A DNA stretch of 24,080 bases from a virus. The stretch is from positions 1 to 24,080 of IMG/VR virus record IMGVR_UViG_3300019776_000811. The stretch is one strand, 5' to 3'. The first letter of the stretch is position 1. Every line of letters starts with the position of its first letter. Shown here piece by piece: positions 7,939 to 14,803 of this stretch. Below the pieces are notes generated by a model, which saw only the letters and a program-made list of their open reading frames with translations, ran no database searches and was not told the origin of the DNA. A program made the translations under genes and the position numbers.

Positions 7939-8415
7939 TCAAGGGCGCCAGGTCATGCCCAGCTTCTGAAATTCGCGCGGCAGGCGCTGCAGCAGGTACG
8001 CGCGGATGGCCTCGACGGCGGCTTGCTTCTTCACTTCGAAGGCGGGGCGCAGGAAGGGCTTGGCCGTCATCTTGACGGTGCCGAACTCCACCCAGCGCCA
8101 GTAGTAGGCGTTGCGGCCACCGCTGTTGCTGTTGTTCTGTCGGCCGGCCCGCACGCCAATGTGGAAGGTCTGCTGCACCAGGCTCGACAAGGCGCGCTGC
8201 TGGCTTTGCAGGATGGCGCGCTTGAGGGTGCCGGGCGGCGGGTGGCCTTCGGCCATGGGGCCGGTGTAGATGGGCGCGCGCAGGCGGGCCTCTTTGCGGA
8301 TGACAGACGCGCCCGCGCCGGCCGCGCCGCGCAGCACGTTGCGGCCGATGTTGGGCGGCAGCTGCTTGAGCGCGGCCGACAGCTCGGACAGGCCCTGGAC
8401 TTTGGCGGTGATCAT
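7939..8415 (-). CDS. HK97 gp10-like head-tail joining / tail completion protein
   Basis: This 158-residue protein begins ITAKVQGLSELSAALKQLP and has an early RGAAGAGASVIRKEARLRAP segment, the pattern of the HK97 gp10 family. The C-terminal half has the typical WRWVEFGTVKMTAKPFLRPAFE motif (FGT followed by a basic residue, then KPFLRPA). Proteins of this family sit between the connector and the tail tube and help join head and tail. The ATG is 20 bases after the DUF3168 gene stop and has a weak GGAG site. A terminator-like hairpin follows the stop by about 27 bases. Confidence 0.9.
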   Translation of the reverse strand: MITAKVQGLSELSAALKQLPPNIGRNVLRGAAGAGASVIRKEARLRAPIYTGPMAEGHPPPGTLKRAILQSQQRALSSLVQQTFHIGVRAGRQNNSNSGGRNAYYWRWVEFGTVKMTAKPFLRPAFEVKKQAAVEAIRAYLLQRLPREFQKLGMTWRP

Positions 8416-8435
8416 CGGGTGCGGCTCCGCTGGCG

Positions 8436-8792
8436 TCAGTTGGACGCCCAGACGCTGTAGTCCTTCGAGATGCGGTACGCCCGCACTTGGTCCTCGTACA
8501 GGTCCACGCTGCTGACGGGCACGTTCTGCACGGACCAGGCGGCCATGGCGGCTTCGAGCTGCCCCTCCAGCGCCACCGTCTCGCTGGCCAGGCGGCTGAC
8601 GATGTCGATCTGCACGCGCGTGTTCTGCATGGCGCTCGGGCCGCCCAGGCTGGCGTTGGCGGTGCTGGGCACGCGCGCGAAGACGATGTACGGGTAGACC
8701 GCCGGCTGCGCGGTGTTGACCTGATACCAGACGCCGCCGGCAGGCGCGAGCGTGCTCAGCACGGTCTTGATGTCTTGCACCAGCGCGGTCAC
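8436..8792 (-). CDS. DUF3168 tail completion / terminator protein
   Basis: This 118-residue protein contains the DUF3168 layout: an N-terminal helix (LVQDIKTVLSTLAP), a VWYQVNTAQPAVYPYIVFARV strand-turn-strand, QIDIVSRLASETVALEGQ, and a C-terminal EDQVRAYRISKDYSVWA. The family caps the tail tube end that joins the head (HK97 and lambda gpU-type role). It starts at GTG, supported by a GAGGG element about 8 bases upstream that lies inside the end of the head-closure gene (4-base gap). The neighbours on both sides are the usual partners. Confidence 0.88.
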   Translation of the reverse strand: MTALVQDIKTVLSTLAPAGGVWYQVNTAQPAVYPYIVFARVPSTANASLGGPSAMQNTRVQIDIVSRLASETVALEGQLEAAMAAWSVQNVPVSSVDLYEDQVRAYRISKDYSVWASN

Positions 8793-8796
8793 GGCA

Positions 8797-9129
8797 TCAA
8801 CCCTCGTTGAGGCCTTCGCTGCACGCCAGCACCAGGCTGACGCGGGCCATGTCGGGCTCGATGACGGACAACACGTTGAAGATGCGCGTGCCGTAGACCA
8901 CGCGCATCGAGGCCGTGACGCCGGCCAGGTAGCGCATCGTCACCGTGTGGCTGGTCTCGGCGTTGATGGCTCGCGCGGCCATGGCTTCGCGGCCTTCCAG
9001 GGGCTCGATCAGCGCCCAGCAGGTGGTCCAGTCGGTCCAGGTGACCACCTGCTGGCCGTAGGTGTCCACCGTGGCCGAGCGGGCCTGCAGGGTGATGCGG
9101 CGGTTCAACGCGCCGGCCGACAGGCCCAT
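8797..9129 (-). CDS. Phage head closure protein (SPP1 gp16/HK97-type)
   Basis: This is a small protein of about 110 residues with the head-closure pattern: SAGALNRRITLQARSATVDTYG at the start, WTDWTTCWALIEPLEGRE in the first half, and MRVVYGTRIFNVLSVIEPD near the end. The family plugs the portal after packaging. Two starts are possible: a GTG at 9135 that overlaps the connector stop (GTGA), and the ATG at 9129 used here, 2 bases after that stop. Neither has a strong Shine-Dalgarno, so translational coupling is likely. It is followed 4 bases later by the DUF3168 gene. Confidence 0.88.
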   Translation of the reverse strand: MGLSAGALNRRITLQARSATVDTYGQQVVTWTDWTTCWALIEPLEGREAMAARAINAETSHTVTMRYLAGVTASMRVVYGTRIFNVLSVIEPDMARVSLVLACSEGLNEG

Positions 9130-9131
9130 GG

Positions 9132-9758
9132 TCACAGCATCACCGCGCAGTACGGGTCAAGCAGCCCGTCGAGGTACGGTTGCGGCTCCAGCCGGCCGCG
9201 GGTCACATGCGCCATGTGCTCGCGGTTGGCCACCGCCGTGGCGGCGCGCACCATGATCCAGTGGCGGATGCCTTCGGGCACGTCCAGCGCGGCGGCACCG
9301 TAGCCGGCGGTGTAGTTCACCTGCACGGCAGCGATCTGCGGCAGAGGGATCGGCCAGATCTTGCCGAACACGGGGGTGATGCGCGCCACGGGGCCCGACA
9401 GGTCGGCCACGTAGTCGCTGGCGGGCATCGTCTGCAACGTGCCATCCATGGCCGTGTACTGAATGCTGGTCAGCGTGACGACCGGGCCGCGCTCGAGCAC
9501 GATGGCGTGGGCCGGCAGGCTGTATGGGCGGCCGTAGGGCACGCCCATGAGGCTGGCGCCGGGGAAGCTGTCCAGCACCAGCCTCCACCCCTGCTGAATG
9601 AAGCTGCGCCCGGTGTACGCCTCGGCATGCCGGCGCGCGGCGGCCAGGTACAGCAGCAGATTGACGTCTTCCGTCGAATCGGTCTGCCGCACGTGCAGCT
9701 TGAAGTCGGCCAGCGTCACGGGCTCGATGCCCGGGGCCTGGGTCTGGACGAGAGGCAT
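9132..9758 (-). CDS. Head-tail connector, phiE125 gp8 / gp6-like family
   Basis: This 208-residue protein starts with the segment PVTLADFKLHVRQTDSTEDV and then LYLAAARRHAEAYTGRSFIQQ, the helical N-terminal signature of gp6-like connectors and of the phiE125 gp8 family. The centre (RGPVVTLTSIQYTAMDG) and the PQIAAVQVNYTAGYG segment, followed by VPEGIRHWIMVRAATAVANRE, agree with the same family. These proteins form the ring below the portal. It is encoded 6 bases after the small head gene and just before the head closure gene. Identification is confident. Confidence 0.9.
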   Translation of the reverse strand: MPLVQTQAPGIEPVTLADFKLHVRQTDSTEDVNLLLYLAAARRHAEAYTGRSFIQQGWRLVLDSFPGASLMGVPYGRPYSLPAHAIVLERGPVVTLTSIQYTAMDGTLQTMPASDYVADLSGPVARITPVFGKIWPIPLPQIAAVQVNYTAGYGAAALDVPEGIRHWIMVRAATAVANREHMAHVTRGRLEPQPYLDGLLDPYCAVML

Positions 9759-9764
9759 GGTGCG

Positions 9765-10085
9765 TCAGCTGGCAACGGCCAGGTGCGTGGTCAGCGTGGC
9801 GCCGGTGCCGGTGATGTTGGTCACGTTCACGCGCCACTGCGCAAACGCAAACTGCACCCGCGTGAAGTTGCCGATCTGCGGAGCCGAGCCGGTGAGGGCC
9901 AGCGAGTTGCCCACGTTGTGCCAACGCACGCCATCGTTGCTGCCCTGCAGGACGAGGTCTGCACTGACGGCGCCCGTGCCGTCGAGAGCGGCCGTGAGCG
10001 TGTAGATGACGCCCAGGTCGGGGCGCTGGTACGCGGCGCCGGCGCCGGCCGCGATGAAAACGTCGGGTCCAAAAACGACAGCCAT
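9765..10085 (-). CDS. Small head-region protein, beta-rich, function unknown
   Basis: This 106-residue protein starts at an ATG 8 bases after an AGGAG site; the longer open frame upstream crosses a hairpin-rich gap and is rejected. It looks like a single beta-sandwich: VIYTLTAALDGTGAVSADLVL, then QGSNDGVRWHNVG and FAQWRVNVTNITGTGATL. The SNDG-x-x-W turn resembles carbohydrate-binding or discoidin-like folds seen in phage decoration proteins. Its place between the capsid and connector genes fits a capsid decoration or head fibre protein, but this is an inference from position and fold appearance only. It was not recognised as a named family. Confidence 0.65.
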   Translation of the reverse strand: MAVVFGPDVFIAAGAGAAYQRPDLGVIYTLTAALDGTGAVSADLVLQGSNDGVRWHNVGNSLALTGSAPQIGNFTRVQFAFAQWRVNVTNITGTGATLTTHLAVAS

Positions 10086-10099
10086 GAGGGTCTCCTGTG

Positions 10100-10159
10100 A
10101 GCCGGGCGGCAGGCTTGTGCGGCCTGCCGCCCGGCTTGCGGCCACCCGGCTGGGTGGCC
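10100..10159 (-). repeat. Tandem GC-rich hairpins between head genes
   Basis: There is a perfect 15-bp stem (10100-10114 with 10122-10136, core GCCGGGCGGCAGGC) with a 7-base loop, followed by an 8-bp stem GGCCACCC/GGGTGGCC (10140-10147 with 10152-10159). They fill most of the gap between two head genes. No T-run follows on the minus strand, so an mRNA-stability or processing element is more likely than a terminator. Confidence 0.75.
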
Positions 10160-10166
10160 TGCTGCG

Positions 10167-10619
10167 TCAGCCGACGATCTGCGCGACGGCCGCCTGGTTG
10201 TAGGTGTTGGCCGCCTGGAAGCGCGGCACCGCGCCCATCAGCGACGCACCCACCAGCGACGCCGCCGTGCCCACGGTGATGGACAGGCGCACGAAGCGGA
10301 AGCCGCCCTCGGTGTCGAGGTCGGACTCCTTCAGGTTGATGAGCGCCTGCTTGTTGTCGCCCGAGGCCTTGACGATCTGGGCGATCGCCTTGCCGGTGAC
10401 GTCCTTGACGCCGGTGCCCGACGAGTCGGTGGCCTGCTGCAGCTTGGCGTCCACCGTGGCCGACGCGCCGAGCACGCCGGTCTGGATGAGCGCCAGCACG
10501 TTGAAGAACACCGACTGATCGACCCAGCCGGTGCTGACGGTGCCGGCCGCTTGCGAGACCGGATCGATGGTGGCCAGGATGGCCAGGCCTTCGCTGACCT
10601 TTTGGTTGAGCGTGTACAT
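10167..10619 (-). CDS. Head-region structural protein, function unknown
   Basis: This 150-residue protein lies directly after the major capsid gene (gap 37 bases) with an AAGGA site 9 bases before its ATG. It begins YTLNQKVSEGLAILATIDPVS and has a WVDQSVFFNVLALIQTGVLG segment, a SGTGVKDVTGKA loop and a C-terminal RFVRLSITVGTAASLVGASL strand pair. Similar proteins occur at this spot in many HK97-type proteobacterial prophages. A capsid decoration or minor head protein is a reasonable guess. No catalytic or binding motif is visible, and no family name is asserted. Confidence 0.7.
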   Translation of the reverse strand: MYTLNQKVSEGLAILATIDPVSQAAGTVSTGWVDQSVFFNVLALIQTGVLGASATVDAKLQQATDSSGTGVKDVTGKAIAQIVKASGDNKQALINLKESDLDTEGGFRFVRLSITVGTAASLVGASLMGAVPRFQAANTYNQAAVAQIVG

Positions 10620-10656
10620 GGTGAGGGTTCCTTCTTGAGAGGTGAGGGGGCGACGA

Positions 10657-11961
10657 TCAGCGAGCGCCGAGCTGGATGAACGGAGACAAGGTCACCGAGC
10701 CCTTGGCAGGGCTGATCACCGAGGCGATCTTGGGCGAGCCGTCCATGCGCAGCGTGGCGCGCAGCGCCATGGCATCGGCGTCGAAGTACAGGTGCATCGA
10801 GGTCGCCGTCTGCACGCCGCCGGCCTTGGTGATCGTGCGGTAGTACGACAGATCGTGCAGCTGCACGTCGCCCACGCTGGACAGCGCGGCCGCGTGGTGG
10901 CTGATGATCAGCGGGCGGCCCAGGATGGAGCCGAACTGCGGCATCTGGTTGAGCCCACCCATGCCCACGTTGGGGCCCGGGATGAACACCGGGATCTGGC
11001 CCAGCACCAGCGTGGCCAGCACCGGCAGCACCGTGGGGTGCATGAGCCAGATGGCGCGGCTGTAGCTGTCGGGCGGCAGCCGGCTGATCATGTTGAACAG
11101 GTTCAACGTGCTCAGCGTGTTGGCGGCCTGGCCGGTGTCCTTGGCCTGGGTGACGGTCGGGCCGCTGGACAACAGCGCGCCCAGCGGCTGGCCATTGCCG
11201 GAGCCGAACAGGATGGCCTCGTTGGTCTTCCAGCGGATGCTGTCGCCGATGAGCCGCGGCACGGTCGAGTCCAGCGCGTTGGTGTCGGCGACCAGCTCGT
11301 CGGTCAGCGGCACCAGGGCCATCAGCTTGTGCAGGCGCAGCGCCTGGGTGCCGATGACAGGCTTGGTGGCCGTGGCCGCCGTGGCTTCGGCCTGCCAGTA
11401 GGCGCGCACGCCGTTGGTGCCCCAGGGCGTCTGCTCGGTCTTCGGGAAGACCATCGAGTTGCTCTGCACCTCGGTGTTGTCGGTCAGCGGCATCAGCGAG
11501 CCTTCCTGCAGGCTCAGCAGGAAGAGGTCGCTGCTGTACTGCGGGGGCACGAGGAAGCCACCGTCGGCGCCGGCGTTCTCGCTGGCGGTGGTGCCGGGGG
11601 CGGCGGCGCCGATGAGCAGGCGCGAATCGGGACGCGTGGCGTCGCGGCTGGCGCGCACCACGGCCGAGGCGAACTCGCCGAAGCTGCCAAACCCGCGCTT
11701 CGGGTCGGCGGCCAGGTTGTCACTGACGCTCAGGCTGGCGCCCGCGGGCAGCTGCACGCTGCCACCGGCGTTCAGGCCGGCGTCCTGGTTGGCCAGGAAT
11801 TCGGCGCCTTCGATCTGCGCGTTCAGGGCGCGGACGGCGTCGATGTGACCGGCCAGCGCCGACTGCTCGTCGGTCGTCAGCTCGCGGTCGGCGATGGCGT
11901 TCAGGGCGTTGGCCTTCTGCAGATGTTCGGCCTTCTTGGCCTTGAGGTTTCGGATGCTCAT
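10657..11961 (-). CDS. Major capsid protein, HK97 fold
   Basis: This 434-residue protein has the HK97 capsid organisation. An N-terminal Ala/Glu/Lys-rich coiled coil (about residues 1-55) matches the delta scaffold domain that the prohead protease removes. Then come GFGSFGEFASAVVRASRD, a VPPQYSSDLFLLSLQEGSLMPL segment typical of the P-loop/E-loop area, LHKLMALVPLTDELVADTNA, LFGSGNGQPLG, and the C-terminal AIWLMHPTVLPVL and GSILGRPLIISHHAA strands. It follows portal and protease genes as in HK97. A strong terminator lies about 30 bases upstream of the start, so this high-copy gene may be expressed by readthrough or from its own transcript. The ribosome site is weak (GAGAG). Confidence 0.95.
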   Translation of the reverse strand: MSIRNLKAKKAEHLQKANALNAIADRELTTDEQSALAGHIDAVRALNAQIEGAEFLANQDAGLNAGGSVQLPAGASLSVSDNLAADPKRGFGSFGEFASAVVRASRDATRPDSRLLIGAAAPGTTASENAGADGGFLVPPQYSSDLFLLSLQEGSLMPLTDNTEVQSNSMVFPKTEQTPWGTNGVRAYWQAEATAATATKPVIGTQALRLHKLMALVPLTDELVADTNALDSTVPRLIGDSIRWKTNEAILFGSGNGQPLGALLSSGPTVTQAKDTGQAANTLSTLNLFNMISRLPPDSYSRAIWLMHPTVLPVLATLVLGQIPVFIPGPNVGMGGLNQMPQFGSILGRPLIISHHAAALSSVGDVQLHDLSYYRTITKAGGVQTATSMHLYFDADAMALRATLRMDGSPKIASVISPAKGSVTLSPFIQLGAR

Positions 11962-11988
11962 GGTGTGTCTCTCTTTCGGATGCGCGTG

Positions 11989-12009
11989 AAAAAGCCCGCG
12001 TGGCGGGCT
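11989..12009 (-). terminator. Rho-independent terminator between prohead protease and capsid genes
   Basis: On the minus strand there is a 7-bp stem AGCCCGC/GCGGGCT with a 3-base loop, followed directly by five T (11993-11989). It is the clearest intrinsic terminator in the window. It sits in the 143-base gap before the capsid gene. A second 6-bp hairpin CCGGCC/GGCCGG (12036-12051) lies just before it. Confidence 0.8.
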
Positions 12010-12104
12010 GCCAGGCGGGCTGCTTGAAGCACGGGCCGGCCGATGGGCCGGTCACTGCGCCATCAACGGATGGGCAATGCGTGGGCTGTGCAGGCCCGGT
12101 TGGG

Positions 12105-13037
12105 TTACTCCAGGGCCAGCAGCGCCAGCTGCTGACGGTGTTGCTCTTGACTGCGGCCGCTGCGGCCGGCCGCGCCGGGCTGCTGTGCGGCCCGCTGCGC
12201 CTGGCGGATGACCTGATCGAGCGTCATCACACCGTCGATCATTTGCTCGGCCTTGGCCTGTTCGGCGCCCAGGGCGCGGCCCTGGCCCATGCCCGCCCGG
12301 ACACGCTCCACCGGCACGCCGCGGCCCTTGGCCACGTCGCGCGTGAAGGCGGTGTAGTAGTCGTCCGTGCGGCTTTGCAGGAAGTCGCGCGCCTCGGCGT
12401 CCAGGGGGCCGTAGGGGTGGCCTTCCACCTTGTACTTGCCCGCGCTGATGAGCGTGGTCTTGACGCCGGCAGCGTCCAGCGCGGCCGACCAGTCCTCGTG
12501 CGCCATCCAGACGCCGATGCTGCCGACCTCGCCGCCGGGCGCGCAGTAGAACTCCTTGCACTGGCTGCCCACCCAGTAGGCCGCGCTGGCGGCCAGGCTG
12601 TTGGCGCAGGCCAGCACGGGCTTGGTGGCGGCGCGGATCTCGGCGGCCAGCTCGGCGATGCCGTACACCGAGCCGCCGGGGCTGTCGATGTCCAGCACGA
12701 TGGAGCCGACGGTCTCGTCGGCCAGCGCATCGCGCAGGGCCTTGGTGATGGCCTGGGTGCTGGTGCCGCCGTCGCACATTTCGCGCATGACGTTGGCCCG
12801 CTGCATGATGGCGCCCAGCACCGGGATGACGACCACCGCGCCCGTGCGGCCGCCCGCGCGGCCCGGCGCGGCGGCCTGGGCTGCCTGCGGCGCGTCGGCC
12901 TGCAGGGCGTCAGCGGCCGCGGGCACGCCCAGCCGGCCGGCAAAGCGCCGCGCCAGCACAGCGGCGTAGGCGTTCAGGCGCTCGGGCTGCAGCGCCCACG
13001 GGGTGGCCAGGCATTCGGCCAGGAAGTGCGTGCTCAT
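12105..13037 (-). CDS. Prohead protease, S49 (SppA/ClpP-fold) family
   Basis: This 310-residue S49 peptidase lies between portal and capsid genes, where it would mature the prohead by cutting scaffold and capsid delta domains. The ClpP-fold motifs are visible: VVVIPVLGAI near residue 70, SIVLDIDSPGGSVYG (112-126), SLAASAAYWVGSQC (147-160) with Ser151 as the likely nucleophile, EVGSIGVWMAHEDW (170-183), and ISAGKYKVEG (187-196) with Lys191 or Lys193 as the likely base. The C-terminal part is helical and Ala/Gln-rich; in similar phages this region can act as scaffold, which is only inferred here. The start overlaps the portal stop by 4 bases (ATGA). Confidence 0.93.
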   Translation of the reverse strand: MSTHFLAECLATPWALQPERLNAYAAVLARRFAGRLGVPAAADALQADAPQAAQAAAPGRAGGRTGAVVVIPVLGAIMQRANVMREMCDGGTSTQAITKALRDALADETVGSIVLDIDSPGGSVYGIAELAAEIRAATKPVLACANSLAASAAYWVGSQCKEFYCAPGGEVGSIGVWMAHEDWSAALDAAGVKTTLISAGKYKVEGHPYGPLDAEARDFLQSRTDDYYTAFTRDVAKGRGVPVERVRAGMGQGRALGAEQAKAEQMIDGVMTLDQVIRQAQRAAQQPGAAGRSGRSQEQHRQQLALLALE

Positions 13038-14590
13038 GGGGTTTGTCCTTGTGCAAGGCGGGTCAGGCGCGGCAACGCGGCCTGGTAGATGGAGCGCTCG
13101 GCGTCGTCGGCCTCGATGACGTCAGCACTGCGGGCCTGCCAGTAGGCGGCGGCGCAGTCGTAGGGCACACCCAACGCTTGCTGGAGGAAGTCCAGGTGCT
13201 TGTCGGACCACGCCTGCAGGGCAGCCGCGTCGGCCGGCTGCTTGGTGACGAGAGGCGCCAGCGCGGCGGCTTCGCGGCGGGCGGCGCGTTCGGCGGTGGC
13301 CGACGCCAGTTGCGCCAGGCGCGAGGCCTGCTCGTCGCCGTCGCTGGGCGGGGTCTCGGTGGCGTCGGGCAGCGCTTCGCCGGGGCCGCTCTCGCCGTGC
13401 GGGTCGGTGTCGGACAGCTCGCGCTCGTTGACAGGCACGAGCGGCTCGTCCAGGCCTTCGATCGGGTCGTAGCCCTCCAGCGCGCGGCCCTCGTTGCGGG
13501 TGAGCACGCCGTCGAGCACCAGGTTGTGGATGTACTTGGCGCGGCTGTCGGCGTCGCCGCGCATGAGGTTGCGGAAATCGAACTCGACGTCCAGGCTGTC
13601 GTCTTGCAACAGCTGGTGCTCGATGGCCGATTCCCAGCGCTCCGTCCACGGCAGCATGGTGCCTTGCCAGAAGTCGATGCTCTGCTGCTCGATGTTGCCG
13701 AAGGTGGCACGGCTGAGGTCGCCGATCATGTGCGGCGGCACCCTGAAGATGCCGGCGATCTCGGTGCGGGTGAAGCCGCGCGCCTCCAGGAATTGGCTGT
13801 CGCGGTTGCTCATGCCCACTTCGTTGTAGGTCATGCCGCGGTCCAGCACCAGGATCTTGTGCCGGTTGGCCCCGCTGGTGGCCGCGTGCACGCTCTCGCG
13901 GTAGGTGTCGCGCGTGGCCTTGTCGCTGAAGTTGACGTTGTCCGGCGTCTTGATCCAGCCCCCGGTGGGCTTGGCGTCGTTGGCGAAGAAGCGGTTGCCG
14001 TAGTCCTGCGCGGACAGGCCGGCGGCGATGGCGTCTCGCTGCAGGTCGATGGGGTTCAGGCCCATAAGACCGTCCGCCGACAGGCCGCGCAGGTGCCACA
14101 CCTGGTCGCGGCGCAGGTACACCGTGGCACCGCTGCGCGGCGTGTAGGCGTAGCGCCAGGAGCCGTTGTCGAGCATCTCCACCTTGACGCGGTCGGGGTG
14201 ACGCGGCAGCAGCTCGGCCACGCCGCCGCGGCCGTCTTCGACGATCTCGCAGAAGGCATTGCCGCGCAGCACCAGGTGCCCCTGCAGCATTTCCCGGAAC
14301 TCGAACGGGCCTTGCCAGCGGTTGGGGCGGCGGCTGAAGAGGTTGTAGAGCCAGTGGTTGGTGACCAGCTCCCTGCCGCGGCCGGCCACGCGCGGCCTGT
14401 ACAGCCGCATCGGCAGCACTGCAAAGCTCTCGGTGAGCACGCGCACGCACGAGTACACGGCCGCCAGGCGCATGGCAGATTCCGCGCCGACGCGGGCGCC
14501 GGTGCTGCTGCGGCTGGACAACGGCTCGAACCAGAAGTCGCCGTAGGGGCTGCGATCGGCGCCTGACGCGCGGGGGCGGGTGATGAACAT
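13034..14590 (-). CDS. Portal protein, HK97 family
   Basis: This 518-residue protein has the HK97/lambda-like portal pattern: SAMRLAAVYSCVRVLTESFA near residue 40, the NHWLYNLFSRRPNRW and FEFREMLQGHLVLRGNAFCEI segments, DQVWHLRGLSADGLMGLNPI in the middle, and the PPHMIGDLSRATFGNIEQQS motif followed by WERWESAI-like helices. These proteins form the dodecameric ring through which DNA enters. The C-terminal 120 residues are Ala/Glu-rich and variable. The start shares one base with the stop of the small membrane protein gene (TGATG), and the end overlaps the protease by 4 bases. Confidence 0.95.
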   Translation of the reverse strand: MFITRPRASGADRSPYGDFWFEPLSSRSSTGARVGAESAMRLAAVYSCVRVLTESFAVLPMRLYRPRVAGRGRELVTNHWLYNLFSRRPNRWQGPFEFREMLQGHLVLRGNAFCEIVEDGRGGVAELLPRHPDRVKVEMLDNGSWRYAYTPRSGATVYLRRDQVWHLRGLSADGLMGLNPIDLQRDAIAAGLSAQDYGNRFFANDAKPTGGWIKTPDNVNFSDKATRDTYRESVHAATSGANRHKILVLDRGMTYNEVGMSNRDSQFLEARGFTRTEIAGIFRVPPHMIGDLSRATFGNIEQQSIDFWQGTMLPWTERWESAIEHQLLQDDSLDVEFDFRNLMRGDADSRAKYIHNLVLDGVLTRNEGRALEGYDPIEGLDEPLVPVNERELSDTDPHGESGPGEALPDATETPPSDGDEQASRLAQLASATAERAARREAAALAPLVTKQPADAAALQAWSDKHLDFLQQALGVPYDCAAAYWQARSADVIEADDAERSIYQAALPRLTRLAQGQTP

Positions 14591-14790
14591 CAGCGGTCCT
14601 CCCCGTCAGGCTGCGGCTGGCTTTCGCGCGGCGCGTACAGGCCGCCACCCAGGCGCACCGCCAGCAGGGTCAGCGCGATGAGCAGCACCCCGGCCGCGGC
14701 CAGGCCAGCGGCCGGGTGCATGCACACGCCGCCGATCAGCACCAGCAGCCAGCCGGCCAACATGGCGGCGTTGAATGATTTGACGCTCAT
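14590..14790 (-). CDS. Small membrane protein in the head module
   Basis: This 66-residue protein lies between the large terminase and portal genes. It has two likely membrane helices (about residues 8-24, AAMLAGWLLVLIGGVC, and 28-46, AGLAAAGVLLIALTLLAV) and a short charged C-terminus. Small two-helix proteins often occur in this position in HK97-type prophages, but their role is not known. It begins 13 bases after the terminase stop and overlaps the portal start by one base. The coupling on the portal side supports that it is a real gene. Confidence 0.7.
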   Translation of the reverse strand: MSVKSFNAAMLAGWLLVLIGGVCMHPAAGLAAAGVLLIALTLLAVRLGGGLYAPRESQPQPDGEDR

Positions 14791-14803
14791 GGATGGGCCA
14801 GGG

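Noticed and set aside
13043-14566. 507-codon plus-strand frame opposite the portal gene
   Set aside because: Mirror of the portal coding frame with biased composition and no ribosome site or motif.
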